Shown in pieces: positions 33,204 to 42,471 of a stretch of DNA of 64,000 nucleotides. The stretch is from Azospirillum sp. TSA2s. GTDB taxonomy: Bacteria > Pseudomonadota > Alphaproteobacteria > Azospirillales > Azospirillaceae. The first letter of the stretch is position 1, and the number at the start of each line of letters is the position of its first letter. A model generated the notes under the pieces. That model did not search any database. It saw only the letters and a list, made by a program, of their open reading frames with translations, and had not been told where the DNA came from. The DNA lies in NCBI RefSeq assembly GCF_004923315.1, contig NZ_CP039648.1:1-64000 (forward strand). Reading direction: 5' to 3'. Position numbers and translations under genes: made by a program.

Positions 33204-33755
33204 TTAAAAGGAGGAGTCCGGCTCCGTCAGGAACGCCTCCTCTTCGGGCGTGCTGGCACGGCCGAGGATGGCGTTGCGGTGTGGGAAGCGGCCGAAGCGC
33301 TGGATGATCTCGCGGTGCCGCCGGGCATAGCGCACCGTCGTCTCATCGCCCACCCGCTCGGTGAACAGGGCGACGGAGCGGTCCTGGCTCGCCATGTCCT
33401 CGTGATGCTCGAAGGGCAGGTAGAGGAAGATCCGCTCGTCGGTCGTGCATTCCAGATCGAAGCCGTTGGCGACGGCATGGTCGCTGATGCCCCGCGCCTT
33501 GCCGTCGGTGGCGAAGGCGCGCGGATCGTTGCGGAACATGTTGCGTGGCACCTGATCCAGCAGCACGCACAGCGCGATGCAGCCGTCGACATCCTCCATC
33601 CAATGATCGTACGCGCCGCGCGCCGCCGCCTCGTAATGCGGGCCCAGCGTATCGGCGACCGCCCGGTCGAAGCTGGCCGATTTGCGGAACCAATAGGGCT
33701 TCATCGCCTCGTCGAACCAGAAATCGACGATCTCGTCGATCAGCTTGTCCACCAT
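33204..33755 (-). CDS. DUF924 family protein
   Basis: This 183-residue soluble protein has the DUF924 marks: an N-terminal IVDFWFDEAMKPYWFRKSASFD, the central IALCVLLDQVPRNMFRNDPRAFATD, then FLYLPFEHHEDMASQDRSV and FPHRNAILGR. The family is widespread and structurally TPR-like, without an assigned biochemical function. The ATG at 33755 is chosen because the upstream extension to 33845 runs through the terminator hairpin of petABC. Confidence 0.85.
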   Translation of the reverse strand: MVDKLIDEIVDFWFDEAMKPYWFRKSASFDRAVADTLGPHYEAAARGAYDHWMEDVDGCIALCVLLDQVPRNMFRNDPRAFATDGKARGISDHAVANGFDLECTTDERIFLYLPFEHHEDMASQDRSVALFTERVGDETTVRYARRHREIIQRFGRFPHRNAILGRASTPEEEAFLTEPDSSF

Positions 33756-33808
33756 CGTTCTCTCCACCCCTGCGTCTGACGCCCGATGAGCTATACCCCC
33801 AAACAGGA

Positions 33809-33834
33809 ACAGGGCGCCCAACGGGGCGCCCTGT
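33809..33834 (-). terminator. Probable terminator of petABC
   Basis: A perfect 11-base stem, ACAGGGCGCCC with GGGCGCCCTGT, closes a four-base loop 35 bases beyond the petC stop. Reading on the minus strand it is followed by TCCTGTTT, a short and imperfect U-rich tract. The position and stem strength fit an intrinsic terminator. It also insulates the DUF924 gene transcribed in the same direction. Confidence 0.75.
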
Positions 33835-33868
33835 CCAGGTCTCACATCACCTCACCGAACCGTCAGGC

Positions 33869-34630
33869 TCAGTGCAGCGTGCTCCACAGCTTGCGCTTGG
33901 CGGCATACATCAGGCCGGCCAGCACCAGCAGGAACAGGATGACCTTGACGCCCATCTGCTTGCGGGCATCCAGGTGCGGTTCCGCGACGAAGGTCAGGAA
34001 GGTCGCCACGTCGTGCGCCTGCTGCTCCACCGTCGCCTTGGTGCCGTCGGCGAAGGCGACGCCGTCGGGCTGCAGGATGTTCGGCATGCCGACCTGATGG
34101 CCGGGGAACACCTTGTTGTAGTTCATGCCGTCCATGATGTGGACGTCGGGCGGCGGCTCCTCGAAGCCGGTCAGGAAGGCGTAGATGTAATCCTCGCCAC
34201 CGACGCGGGCCTTGGCCATCAGCGACAGGTCCGGCGGCAGCGCGCCGTTGTTCGCCACGCGGGCGGCCTGATCGTTGGGGAACGGCGACGGGAAGCGGTC
34301 GGCCGGGACGCCCGGACGCATGAACATCTCGCCCGCGTCGTTCGGGCCGGCCTGCACCTCATAACCGGCGGCGAGCGCCTTCAGCTCGTCTTCCTTGAAG
34401 CCGATGCCGGCCAGCGTGCGGATCGGCACCAGATGCATCGAATGGCAGGCCGAGCAGACTTCCTTGTAGATCTGGAAGCCGCGCTGCGCCGACGCCTTGT
34501 CGATGGTGCCGAAGATGCCGGAATGCGGCCAGCTCTGCTTGGGGATGTGCACGCCTTCGGAGGCCTGCGCGGCCCCGGCGATGCCGAGCGCCAGCGCCGC
34601 CGAAAGGATTGCAGTCTTCAACGCGCGCAT
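33869..34630 (-). CDS. petC: Cytochrome c1 of the bc1 complex
   Basis: This 253-residue exported haem protein has a signal peptide (residues 1-24, ending GAAQAS). The haem site is CSACHSMHLV near residues 58-67, and the likely axial methionine lies in the region HQVGMPNILQPDGVAF. One C-terminal membrane anchor (VILFLLVLAGLMYAA) is present. It passes electrons from the Rieske centre to soluble cytochromes. The start ATG at 34630 overlaps the petB stop (ATGA), so the two proteins are separate and translationally coupled. Confidence 0.95.
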   Translation of the reverse strand: MRALKTAILSAALALGIAGAAQASEGVHIPKQSWPHSGIFGTIDKASAQRGFQIYKEVCSACHSMHLVPIRTLAGIGFKEDELKALAAGYEVQAGPNDAGEMFMRPGVPADRFPSPFPNDQAARVANNGALPPDLSLMAKARVGGEDYIYAFLTGFEEPPPDVHIMDGMNYNKVFPGHQVGMPNILQPDGVAFADGTKATVEQQAHDVATFLTFVAEPHLDARKQMGVKVILFLLVLAGLMYAAKRKLWSTLH

Positions 34631-35898
34631 CAGGCCTTCTCCATCGGCTTGGCATGGGCGCCGGCGGCGATGCCACCACCGCCCTTCAGAACGGACTCGG
34701 AGATGCTGGTGGGAAGCGGGGGCGTGCGCTCCAGCTTGCCCAGCAACGGCAGCAGGATCAGGAAGTGGAAGAAGTAGTAGGCGGTGCCGATACGCGCGAT
34801 CAGCAGCCAGGAGCCCTCGGCCGGCTGGGAACCGGCATAGCCCAGGATCAGGGCGTCGATCGCCAGGATCCAGAAGAACTGGCGGTAGACCGGGCGGAAC
34901 TTGCAGCTGCGGATCTTGGAGCGGTCGAGCCACGGCAGGAAGGCCAGCAGCGCGATCGAGCCGAACATCGCCAGCACGCCGCCCAGCTTGTCCGGGATCG
35001 CGCGCAGCATGGCGTAGAAGGGCAGGAAGTACCATTCCGGCACGATGTGCGCCGGGGTCACCAGCGGGTTGGCCGGAATGTAGTTGTCCGGATGGCCCAT
35101 GTAGTTCGGCATGAAGAACACGAACACCGCGTAGATGATCAGGAAGATCACCACGGCGAAGCCGTCCTTGACCGTCACGTAGGGGTTGAACGGGACGGTG
35201 TCCTGCGGACCCTTGGGCTCGATGCCGAGCGGGTTGTTCGAACCGCAGACATGCAGCGCCGCCGTGTGCAGGATCACCAGACCCAGCAGGACGAAGGGCA
35301 GCAGGAAATGCAGCGCGAAGAAGCGGTTCAGCGTCGGGTTGTCGACCGAGAAACCGCCCCACAGCAGCGTGACGATGGGATCGCCGACGATCGGGAAGGC
35401 AGAGAACAGGTTCGTGATGACGGTGGCGCCCCAGAAGCTCATCTGGCCCCAGGGCAGCACATAGCCCATGAAGGCGGTGCCCATCATGACGAGGAAGATG
35501 ATGACGCCCAGGATCCACAGGATCTCGCGCGGCGCCTTGTAGGAGCCGTAATACATGCCGCGGAACATGTGGATGTAGACGGCGATGAAGAACATCGACG
35601 CGCCGTTGGCGTGCACATAGCGCAGCAGCCAGCCGTAATTCACGTCGCGCATGATGCGCTCGACCGAATTGAAGGCCAGCGAGGTGTGCGACGAGTACTG
35701 CATCGCCAGGAACAGGCCCGTGGCGATCATGATGACCAGCATGATGCCGGCAATGGCACCGAACGCCCACAGATAGTTGACGTTCCGCGGCATCGGGTAG
35801 TGGTTGTACTCGTGATCCAGCATCGTGAAGATCGGCAGGCGGCTGTCGATCCAGTTCACGACCGGATTCTTGAACTTGGTGGCTTGAACCTGAGCCAT
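34630..35898 (-). CDS. petB: Cytochrome b of the bc1 complex
   Basis: This 422-residue membrane protein has eight expected helices. Haem-ligand histidines lie in the second and fourth helices ([19 protein letters not shown] and [19 protein letters not shown]). The quinol-site PEWY motif is in [15 protein letters not shown], and [16 protein letters not shown] is present. The start is the ATG at 35898. It lies 28 bases downstream of petA in the canonical petA-petB-petC order. Confidence 0.96.
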   Translation of the reverse strand: MAQVQATKFKNPVVNWIDSRLPIFTMLDHEYNHYPMPRNVNYLWAFGAIAGIMLVIMIATGLFLAMQYSSHTSLAFNSVERIMRDVNYGWLLRYVHANGASMFFIAVYIHMFRGMYYGSYKAPREILWILGVIIFLVMMGTAFMGYVLPWGQMSFWGATVITNLFSAFPIVGDPIVTLLWGGFSVDNPTLNRFFALHFLLPFVLLGLVILHTAALHVCGSNNPLGIEPKGPQDTVPFNPYVTVKDGFAVVIFLIIYAVFVFFMPNYMGHPDNYIPANPLVTPAHIVPEWYFLPFYAMLRAIPDKLGGVLAMFGSIALLAFLPWLDRSKIRSCKFRPVYRQFFWILAIDALILGYAGSQPAEGSWLLIARIGTAYYFFHFLILLPLLGKLERTPPLPTSISESVLKGGGGIAAGAHAKPMEKA

Positions 35899-35926
35899 CT
35901 CGGGGTCTCCAGAACCGTTGGGCCGC

Positions 35927-36496
35927 TTAACCGAGCCGGATCTTGGTATCGCCGGTGAAGGCGTACGTCGGAAGGACAAGGTTGGCGGGGGCCGGGCCCT
36001 TGCGGATGCGCCCAGCGGTGTCGTAGTGCGAGCCGTGGCAGGGGCAGAACCACCCGCCATAGTCGCCGCGCGGATCGGTGACCTTCTGCCCGAGCGGCAC
36101 ACAGCCCAGATGCGTGCAGATGCCGATGACGATCAGCCATTCCGGCTTCTTCACGCGGGCATCGTCGGCAACCGGATCGCGCAGGTCGCCCAGATTGACC
36201 GTCTTGGCGGACTCGATCTCTTCGGCGGTGCGGTGGCGGACAAAGACAGGCTTTCCGCGCCAGGTGACCGTGATCGCCTGGCCGACGGCCACGGGGGCCA
36301 GATCGACGTCAATGGAGGCGAGCGCCAGGGTGTCGGCCGCCGGGTTCAGGCTGTCGATGAAGGGCCAAGCCGCCGAGGCCGCCCCGACGACGCCGACCGC
36401 ACCGGTGGCAAGATACAGAAAATCGCGGCGGGAACCCCCCTCGCCGCCGGAGGCCGCGTGGCCACCCGTCCCGGGCGGATGCGTGGTCTGAGCCAT
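35927..36496 (-). CDS. petA: Rieske iron-sulfur protein of the bc1 complex
   Basis: This 189-residue protein has a twin-arginine region ([18 protein letters not shown]) that acts as signal and membrane anchor. The 2Fe-2S ligands are in the paired motifs [10 protein letters not shown] and CPCHGSHYD. The PAP-containing segment GPAPANL follows. It takes electrons from quinol and moves them to cytochrome c1. The ATG at 36496 gives the usual short N-terminus. The promoter for petABC should lie in the 239-base gap shared with trmL. Confidence 0.95.
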   Translation of the reverse strand: MAQTTHPPGTGGHAASGGEGGSRRDFLYLATGAVGVVGAASAAWPFIDSLNPAADTLALASIDVDLAPVAVGQAITVTWRGKPVFVRHRTAEEIESAKTVNLGDLRDPVADDARVKKPEWLIVIGICTHLGCVPLGQKVTDPRGDYGGWFCPCHGSHYDTAGRIRKGPAPANLVLPTYAFTGDTKIRLG

Positions 36497-36735
36497 AAGC
36501 CTGTTTCTCCTCAAGGCATGCCCGACGCCCTTTGCCCGCGCCGGACGACCGATGGACCGTAATACTGCAAGACGCGGCTTGCCCGCCCGCCGGAAGGAAA
36601 ACCCTCAGGCATGCCGCGTCCTTCCGGAGTGGGTATCTCCGGATTCAGACCTGCGGTATACCGTCGCGTCGACATCTTGAAAAGTCCTTGGCCGGGGGAC
36701 AATTTGTCGCGTGTGCGAAGGGCAAGAACATTTGT

Positions 36736-37251
36736 ATGCAAAACAAACACTTCGAAGCAAGGCCCGCGTTGCGCCTTGTGCTGTTCGAACCCGACATTCC
36801 GCAGAATGCGGGAACCCTGATGCGACTCGCGGCGGGGCTCGGCGTCGCGCTCGACCTGATCGAACCCTGCGGCTTCGTGCTGGATGACCGCCGGTTGCGG
36901 CGCGCCGGGATGGACTATCTGGACCATCTGGACTGGGTACGGCACAGCTCGTGGTCCGCATACCGCGCGGCGCCGCAGGCCGGGCGGCTGGTGCTGCTGA
37001 CCACGCGGGCGGCGATTCCCTACACCGACTTCCGCTTCGCCCCCGGCGACCGCATCCTGGTCGGCCGTGAGAGCGCCGGGGTGCCCGACGAGGTGCATGA
37101 CGCCGCCGACGCCCGGCTGGTGATCCCGATGGTGCCGCCCGCCCGCTCCTTGAACGTTGCGGTCAGCGCCGCGATGGTGTTGGGTGAGGCCTTGCGGCAG
37201 ACTGCCGCCGCAGGTCTCCAGCCCCTCTCTGCACAGCCGGAAACGCCATGA
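36736..37251 (+). CDS. trmL: tRNA (cytidine/uridine-34-2'-O)-methyltransferase TrmL
   Basis: This 171-residue SPOUT-fold enzyme methylates the wobble ribose of leucine tRNAs using S-adenosylmethionine. N-terminal [23 protein letters not shown] and the trefoil-knot motifs [16 protein letters not shown] and [25 protein letters not shown] are classical. I choose the ATG at 36736, where family similarity starts; the in-frame upstream part to 36532 is not conserved. The gene is divergent from petA and overlaps hemF by four bases. Confidence 0.9.
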   Translation: MQNKHFEARPALRLVLFEPDIPQNAGTLMRLAAGLGVALDLIEPCGFVLDDRRLRRAGMDYLDHLDWVRHSSWSAYRAAPQAGRLVLLTTRAAIPYTDFRFAPGDRILVGRESAGVPDEVHDAADARLVIPMVPPARSLNVAVSAAMVLGEALRQTAAAGLQPLSAQPETP

Positions 37252-38135
37252 CTGCCGCCACGTCAGCCGACCCCAGCACCGTCGAAGACCGCAAGGCCCG
37301 CGCCGCCGCCTGGTTCCAGGAGCTGCGCGACCGCATCTGCGCCGCCTTCGAGACGCTGGAGGACGAGTTGACCGGCACCCACGCCGACCTGCCCCCCGGC
37401 CGGTTCGAGCGCAAGAGCTGGGCTCGCCCGGATCATGGCGGCGGCGAGGGCGGCGGCGGCACCATGTCGGTGATGAAGGGCCGGGTGTTCGAGAAGGTCG
37501 GGGTCAACATCTCGACCGTCCACGGCACCTTCAGCCCGGAATTCCGCGCCAACATCCCCGGTGCGGCCGAGACCGGCGAGTTCTGGGCATCGGGGATCAG
37601 TCTGGTGGCGCACATGCGCTCGCCGCTGGTGCCGGCGACGCACATGAACACGCGCCACATCGTGACGACCAAGGGCTGGTTCGGCGGCGGCGCCGACCTG
37701 ACACCGATGATCCCGGACGACCGGGATACCGCCGACTTCCACGCCGGCCTGCGCGCCGCCTGCGACCGCCACGACCCGGACTATTATCCGCGCTACAAGG
37801 AGTGGTGCGACCGCTATTTCTACCTGCCGCACCGCGACGAGGCGCGCGGCGTCGGCGGCATCTTCTTCGACAATCTCGAGTCGGGCGACTGGGAGGCCGA
37901 CTTCGCCTTCACCCGCGACGTCGGCACCGCCTTCCTCGACACCTACGTCGCCCTGGTCCGCCGGCACATGAACCGCCCCTGGACCGCCGAGCAGCGCGAG
38001 CACCAGTTGGTCCGCCGCGGCCGGTATGTGGAGTTCAACCTGCTCTACGACCGCGGCACCACCTTCGGCCTGAAGACCGGCGGCAACACCGAGGCGATCC
38101 TGATGAGCCTGCCGCCCGAGGTGAAGTGGCCGTGA
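37248..38135 (+). CDS. hemF: Oxygen-dependent coproporphyrinogen III oxidase
   Basis: This 295-residue haem-pathway enzyme makes protoporphyrinogen IX with O2. Signature stretches include [47 protein letters not shown] and a late [22 protein letters not shown]. No iron-sulfur motif is present, which separates it from HemN. The ATG overlaps the trmL stop. Placement opposite petABC links haem supply with a haem-rich complex, but that is context only. Confidence 0.95.
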   Translation: MTAATSADPSTVEDRKARAAAWFQELRDRICAAFETLEDELTGTHADLPPGRFERKSWARPDHGGGEGGGGTMSVMKGRVFEKVGVNISTVHGTFSPEFRANIPGAAETGEFWASGISLVAHMRSPLVPATHMNTRHIVTTKGWFGGGADLTPMIPDDRDTADFHAGLRAACDRHDPDYYPRYKEWCDRYFYLPHRDEARGVGGIFFDNLESGDWEADFAFTRDVGTAFLDTYVALVRRHMNRPWTAEQREHQLVRRGRYVEFNLLYDRGTTFGLKTGGNTEAILMSLPPEVKWP

Positions 38136-38136
38136 C

Positions 38137-38463
38137 TTAACGGCGCTGCCCCATCTGGAGCCAGGGCGCCCAGGCCTGCCGCACCATCTCGCCCCACACA
38201 CGCATCGGCGCCATCCACAGCTCGGCCATGCCGGCCGCCGCCATCGGGTTGGCGCCCGGCTTGCCGCCGACAGGGCCGGCCAGCAGCAGCGGGGTCATCA
38301 GGCTGGGGGCCAGCAGCTTGGCGACGGCGTCGAAGGACGGGGTGGCGCGGAACTGGATGGCGATCACCTCAGCGCCGTCGTCGCCGGCCTCGCGGTGGCG
38401 GATTTGGATTTCCAGGTTCGGCAGATGGGCGGTCAGCGTCGTTTCGTCCGGCTTGCGGTCCAT
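38137..38463 (-). CDS. Small unrecognised protein, 108 residues
   Basis: I do not recognise this protein. It begins with a charged segment (MDRKPDETTLTAH, then EIQIRHREAGDDGAEVIAIQF) that looks like paired strands. An Ala/Pro/Met-rich segment follows, and the end is a helical WMAPMRVWGEMVRQAWAPWL. The ATG at 38463 has GGAG about ten bases upstream, better than another ATG at 38478. The stop lies directly beside the hemF end. The gene diverges from topoisomerase IB across a region containing a perfect palindrome. Confidence 0.55.
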   Translation of the reverse strand: MDRKPDETTLTAHLPNLEIQIRHREAGDDGAEVIAIQFRATPSFDAVAKLLAPSLMTPLLLAGPVGGKPGANPMAAAGMAELWMAPMRVWGEMVRQAWAPWLQMGQRR

Positions 38464-38509
38464 GCTCAAGCGCTCCATTCGGGGTTCTGGACGGGGTTCG
38501 GCGGTGCCA

Positions 38510-38545
38510 GGATAGGGTTTTTGCAACTGCGAAGAAACCCTATCC
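38510..38545. promoter_or_regulatory. Perfect 11-base inverted repeat between divergent genes
   Basis: GGATAGGGTTT and AAACCCTATCC are exact reverse complements separated by 14 bases. They sit in the 129-base gap between the small unknown gene (minus) and topoisomerase IB (plus). Both genes point away, so a terminator is unlikely and an operator for a dimeric regulator is the better reading. It differs in sequence from the GC-rich repeat family. Confidence 0.6.
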
Positions 38546-38592
38546 AAAGGGGATGGCGGCAACCAATCCCCTTGCCGGCCGTTGTTGGCCGT

Positions 38593-39717
38593 ATGGACAG
38601 CACCCTCCCCCCGCCCGATTTGGCCCCATCCGATGCGGATACCCCCTCGCCCGAGCAGGAAGCCGCCTGCGCCGGGTTGACCTACAGCTCCGACGAGATG
38701 CCCGGCATCCGGCGGCGGCGCTACGGCAAGGGCTTCCGCTTCCTGTGGCCCGACGGGGCGCAGGTGACGGAGGAGGACACGCTGGCGCGCATCCGAAAGC
38801 TGGCGATCCCGCCAGCCTACCGCGACGTCTGGATCTGCCCCGATCCCGACGGCCATCTGCAGGCGACCGGCCGCGACGCCAAGGGGCGCAAGCAGTACCG
38901 CTACCACCGTCGCTGGACCGAACTGCGCGAGGGCACAAAGTTCGGCCGCATGCTGGATTTCTGCCGCGCCCTGCCGCATCTGCGCGAGCGGGTGAACGCC
39001 GACCTCGGCCATCGCGGCCTTCCGCGGGAGAAGGTGCTGGCCGCCGTGGTCCGCCTGCTGGAAACCACGCTGATCCGCGTCGGCAACGAGAGCTATGCCC
39101 GCGAGAACAAGAGCTATGGCCTGACCACGCTGCGCGACGGCCACACCGAGATCGAGGGGTCGGAGGTCCGCTTCTCCTTCAAGGGCAAGTCGGGCAAGGA
39201 ATGGAACGTCTCGCTGCGCGACCGCCGGCTGGCCCGCGTCGTCGGTGCCTGCCGCGACGTGCCGGGCGACGAGCTGTTCCAGTATCTCGACCGCGACGGG
39301 CAGCGCCACGCCGTGACCTCCGGCGACGTCAACGCCTATCTGCGCGAGGCGACCGGCGCCGATTTCACCGCCAAGGACTTCCGCACATGGGCCGGCACGG
39401 TGCTGGCCGCCATGGCTCTGCGCGAGTTCGAGAGCTTCGACAGCGCCAGCGCCGCCAAGCGCAACGTCACCCGCGCCATCGAGCAGGTCGCCACCCGCCT
39501 GGGCAACACCCCCAGCGTCTGCCGCAAGAGCTACGTCCACCCCGAGGTGCTGGACGCCTATCTGGAGGGCGACCTGCTGGAGTCGCTGAAGCGCGAGGTC
39601 GAGGCGGAGCTGCGCGACGAACTGGCGGGGCTGAGTGGTGAAGAGGCCGCGGTGCTGGCCTTCCTGCGCGAGAGGCTGGAGCGGGAGACGGCGGCGCGGG
39701 CGCGGGAGAAGCGGTAG
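38593..39717 (+). CDS. DNA topoisomerase IB
   Basis: This bacterial (poxvirus-like) type IB topoisomerase has 374 residues. The N-terminal domain contains GIRRRRYGKGFRFLWPDG and KLAIPPAYRDVWI. The catalytic domain has RVGNESYARENKSYGLTTLR, the active-site FRTWAGTVLAA and the nucleophile Tyr314 in CRKSYVHPEVL. It relaxes supercoils through a 3'-phosphotyrosine link. The ATG at 38593 starts at the first residues resembling the family; in-frame upstream sequence is intergenic. A palindromic repeat follows the stop. Confidence 0.93.
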   Translation: MDSTLPPPDLAPSDADTPSPEQEAACAGLTYSSDEMPGIRRRRYGKGFRFLWPDGAQVTEEDTLARIRKLAIPPAYRDVWICPDPDGHLQATGRDAKGRKQYRYHRRWTELREGTKFGRMLDFCRALPHLRERVNADLGHRGLPREKVLAAVVRLLETTLIRVGNESYARENKSYGLTTLRDGHTEIEGSEVRFSFKGKSGKEWNVSLRDRRLARVVGACRDVPGDELFQYLDRDGQRHAVTSGDVNAYLREATGADFTAKDFRTWAGTVLAAMALREFESFDSASAAKRNVTRAIEQVATRLGNTPSVCRKSYVHPEVLDAYLEGDLLESLKREVEAELRDELAGLSGEEAAVLAFLRERLERETAARAREKR

Positions 39718-39741
39718 GGGTGGTTAAGTGCGGACTTCGGG

Positions 39742-39848
39742 GCCCCCACCCTAACCCTCCCCCGCTGGGCGGGGGAGGGGATTGGTGCTGATGCGGGAGA
39801 GTAGCGGCACTCCCTCCCCCGCTGGGCGGGGGAGGGTTGGGGTGGGGG
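39742..39848. repeat. Paired palindromic repeat after topoisomerase IB
   Basis: CCCCCACCCTAACCCTCCCCC and a GCTGGGC hairpin form one half. About 40 bases later CCTCCCCCGCTGGGCGGGGGAGG and GTTGGGGTGGGGG form the other. Both halves are near copies of those inside xdhB and between pccA and the mutase gene. The element lies between the convergent topoisomerase IB and phosphatase genes, where it may act as a bidirectional terminator. Confidence 0.8.
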
Positions 39849-39863
39849 TCTAACGCTGCGGCC

Positions 39864-41858
39864 TCAAACCGCCTCCGCCGTCTCCGTCACCGGCAGCAGG
39901 CGGCGCATGACCAGGCAGACCAGATCGCCGGCGATCAGGCCGTCCGCTCCCACATGGGACTGTACGCTGCGCAGCACCAGTTCGGTGCGGTCGCGGGCGG
40001 ACATGCCGCGGCTGTGGGCCAGGGCGGCGGCGAGGCGCTCCTCGCCGAAGGGCTCGCGTTGGCCGTCGACGGAGCGCAGCACGCCGTCGGTGCACAGGAA
40101 CAGCGTCTCGTCCTGGTTCAGCGTCACCACAGCTTCGGCATAAGGCGCGCCACGGCGGACGCCCAGCGCCGGGCCGCCGGTGGCGGTCAGGAACTCCACC
40201 CCGCCGTCGGCGGTGATGCGGCAGGCGCCGCGATGACCGGCGGCGGCATGGACCAGCGTGCCGGCGACACGGTCATAGACGGCGACGAAGACGGAAGCGA
40301 AGCCGTTGAAGGGGCTTTCGCCGCACAGCCGCTCGTTCGCAAGGGTCAGGATCGCCGCCGGGCCGACGCCGGGACGGGCCGCTTCGCGGATGGCGCCGCG
40401 CACCATCAGCATCAGGAAGGCCGCCGGCACGCCGCCGCCGGACACGCCGGCGGTGACCAGCAGGCTGTAGCGCTCGTCCAGCTCGATCACGTCATAGAAG
40501 TCGCCGCTGACCGTGTGGCCGGGCAGCAGCATGCCGTAGAACTGGCTGTCGCGGCCGACCGGCAGCTGGCGGGGCAGCAGGTTGGACTGCACGTCGCGGG
40601 CGGCGCGCTGCTCCTCCTCGATCAGCTGTTCGGCGGCGGCCAGCTTCTCCGTCTTGGTCTCCAGCTCCGCCCCGCGCATGACCAGCTGGGCGTCGAGGGT
40701 CTCCTCGCGCGCGGTCGCCTCCATCGCCATGCGGCGGAAGACGCGCGACAGCCGGCCGAACTCGTCGTCACGGTCGGCGGCCTCGTTCAGGGTGAAGGGG
40801 TTGAAGCGGCCGGCCTCCACCGCCTTGACCGCCTCGCTCAGCCGTTCCACCGGCGCCATCTGGTCGCGGGCGAAGCGCACGCAGGCATAGACGCCCAGCG
40901 CCAGCACGAGGACGCCGACCAGGCCGCCGATCTTCAGCTGGCGGCTCAGCATCGCCCCCGGCTCCGTATAGGGAACCCGCACCACGGCGACCGTCGGCAC
41001 GCCCGCCGCCGAACCCGCGGCGGTGGAGGGGCCGGCGTAACGGATCGGCGCCAGCGCCAGCATGCTGTTGCCCGACACGCGGATCGCCACGTCGCCGCCC
41101 GGCACCACCGCCTTCGCCGCCGCGATGTCGGCGTCCGACAGCGGACCGCCGGCCCCGTCGCCCATCACCGCCCCACGGGCCAGCACCCGCCCGTCGCGGT
41201 CGAGCAGCCATGCCCCCTCCACCGCGCGGGTGGCGAGCAGCCCGTCAATCAGGCCGTCGGTGCCGGAATTGCGCACGATGTCGGCGAGGCGCCGCACGTC
41301 GGTGCCGACCTGGACGATGCGCGGCTTGTCGACGCCGGTCACGCCGGCGAACTTCATCAGCCGGCCGTTCTCCATCGCCGGTTCGGAAACCACCGACGCG
41401 GGGGAGCGGTTCAGCAGGCCGGTATAAGCGCCATGGCGCGGCCCGCCCTTGGCATCCTGGCCGAAGACCGGGTCGGGACCGGCGAGATTGTGCAGATAGG
41501 CCCGGCCGCGGTTGTCGGTGATCCACATCTCGTCCGGGCCGCCGGCTTCGGCGATCTGCTTCAGCCGGTCGTTGATGGCGCGCGGCGACTGCTTCGCCGC
41601 TTCCGCCAGCGCCACCAGATGGGCGGTCAGCGTCGCTTCCGACAGCAGCCGTTCAGACAGCAGGGCGTCGACCTCCTGCGGGATGTCGCGGGCCTGGGCG
41701 GCCCCGCGCGCGAGCAGCCCGGCGGTCAGCCGCGCCTCCGCCTCGATCCGCTCGGTCAGGGCGGCGCGCGTCGTCCAGGCCATCGTCATGGTGACCGCCG
41801 CGATCGCCAGCAGCACCAGACCGGTGACCAGCAGGATCAAACGCTGTTGGAACGTCAT
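39864..41858 (-). CDS. Membrane sensor with HAMP and SpoIIE/PP2C-type phosphatase domain
   Basis: This is a 664-residue protein. It has an N-terminal membrane helix (about 7-27), a periplasmic sensor region (about 30-305) and a second helix (310-329). A HAMP domain, a coiled coil (380-425) and a C-terminal SpoIIE-type phosphatase domain follow. SGDFYD (Asp453) and CTDG (Asp591) are present. The aspartate normally in the DVSGKGVPAA motif is replaced: residues 469-480 read TAGVSGGGVPAA, with Gly471 at the metal-ligand position. Activity may therefore be weakened or lost. No anti-sigma or anti-anti-sigma gene is adjacent. Confidence 0.85.
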   Translation of the reverse strand: MTFQQRLILLVTGLVLLAIAAVTMTMAWTTRAALTERIEAEARLTAGLLARGAAQARDIPQEVDALLSERLLSEATLTAHLVALAEAAKQSPRAINDRLKQIAEAGGPDEMWITDNRGRAYLHNLAGPDPVFGQDAKGGPRHGAYTGLLNRSPASVVSEPAMENGRLMKFAGVTGVDKPRIVQVGTDVRRLADIVRNSGTDGLIDGLLATRAVEGAWLLDRDGRVLARGAVMGDGAGGPLSDADIAAAKAVVPGGDVAIRVSGNSMLALAPIRYAGPSTAAGSAAGVPTVAVVRVPYTEPGAMLSRQLKIGGLVGVLVLALGVYACVRFARDQMAPVERLSEAVKAVEAGRFNPFTLNEAADRDDEFGRLSRVFRRMAMEATAREETLDAQLVMRGAELETKTEKLAAAEQLIEEEQRAARDVQSNLLPRQLPVGRDSQFYGMLLPGHTVSGDFYDVIELDERYSLLVTAGVSGGGVPAAFLMLMVRGAIREAARPGVGPAAILTLANERLCGESPFNGFASVFVAVYDRVAGTLVHAAAGHRGACRITADGGVEFLTATGGPALGVRRGAPYAEAVVTLNQDETLFLCTDGVLRSVDGQREPFGEERLAAALAHSRGMSARDRTELVLRSVQSHVGADGLIAGDLVCLVMRRLLPVTETAEAV

Positions 41859-42083
41859 GGGTTTGCGCCCGCCCCCTGTGGCTGAACAAGCAATTTGCCT
41901 TTGCCACCGCTTCTACCGGTCCCGGGCGCGCAAGTCCAGGCGCCGGTCGGCGTGGACTTGCGGCAGAACGCTCCGCCGGAGCATCGTGCGCAAGATTCAA
42001 CCGCGGGCGCGACATTATCTCTTTCGTAACCAGATGGTCGGTAAGACGGACAGGATCCGCCGCCTTCCCGCTGGTGCACGCCC

Positions 42084-42458
42084 ATGCCGATGAATGTCCT
42101 GGAAATCGCCGTCTATGCCATGGTCCTCACCGCCGGCCAGCCGCATCCCTTCGAATGCGTCGCGGTCAAGCCGGAGGGGGTGAACTGCACCAACGGTCTG
42201 TCGGCGAAGCCCGACGGACCGAATCTGCTGTTCAACACCGGGATCCAGGTCATCAAGGACCGTCAGGGCCGCGTCCAGCTGAGCAACGGGCTGCAGACCC
42301 GCTTCGACAGCTCCGCCTGGGTGGAATTCCAGGATGCGGGCAAGAAGCCGGTGGTCAGCGTCCGCAAGACCGGCCCGCTGCGCTTCAAATTCTCCAACGG
42401 CTTCCAGTGCGAGGCGATGGGCAACCCGGAAGACATGGCCCGCTGCTACAAGCCCTGA
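42084..42458 (+). CDS. Small unrecognised protein, 124 residues
   Basis: I do not recognise a family. The protein has a short hydrophobic start (VLEIAVYAMVLTAG) that could be a weak signal peptide, four cysteines and repeated strand-like segments ending in FKFSNGFQCEAMGNPEDMARCYKP. Cysteines at about 26, 36, 113 and 122 would suit two disulfides if exported. An in-frame ATG three codons in (MNVLEI) is an alternative start. It is convergent with the next gene, 13 bases away. Confidence 0.6.
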   Translation: MPMNVLEIAVYAMVLTAGQPHPFECVAVKPEGVNCTNGLSAKPDGPNLLFNTGIQVIKDRQGRVQLSNGLQTRFDSSAWVEFQDAGKKPVVSVRKTGPLRFKFSNGFQCEAMGNPEDMARCYKP

Positions 42459-42471
42459 CGGCAGTCTCTGC

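Noticed and set aside
33869..35898. Fused cytochrome b/c1 gene (fbcH type, as in Bradyrhizobium)
   Set aside because: petB has its own TGA overlapping the petC ATG, and petC keeps a signal peptide, so these are separate proteins.
36532..36735. N-terminal extension of TrmL
   Set aside because: The in-frame sequence is not family-like and lies in the divergent promoter region; homology starts at the ATG at 36736.
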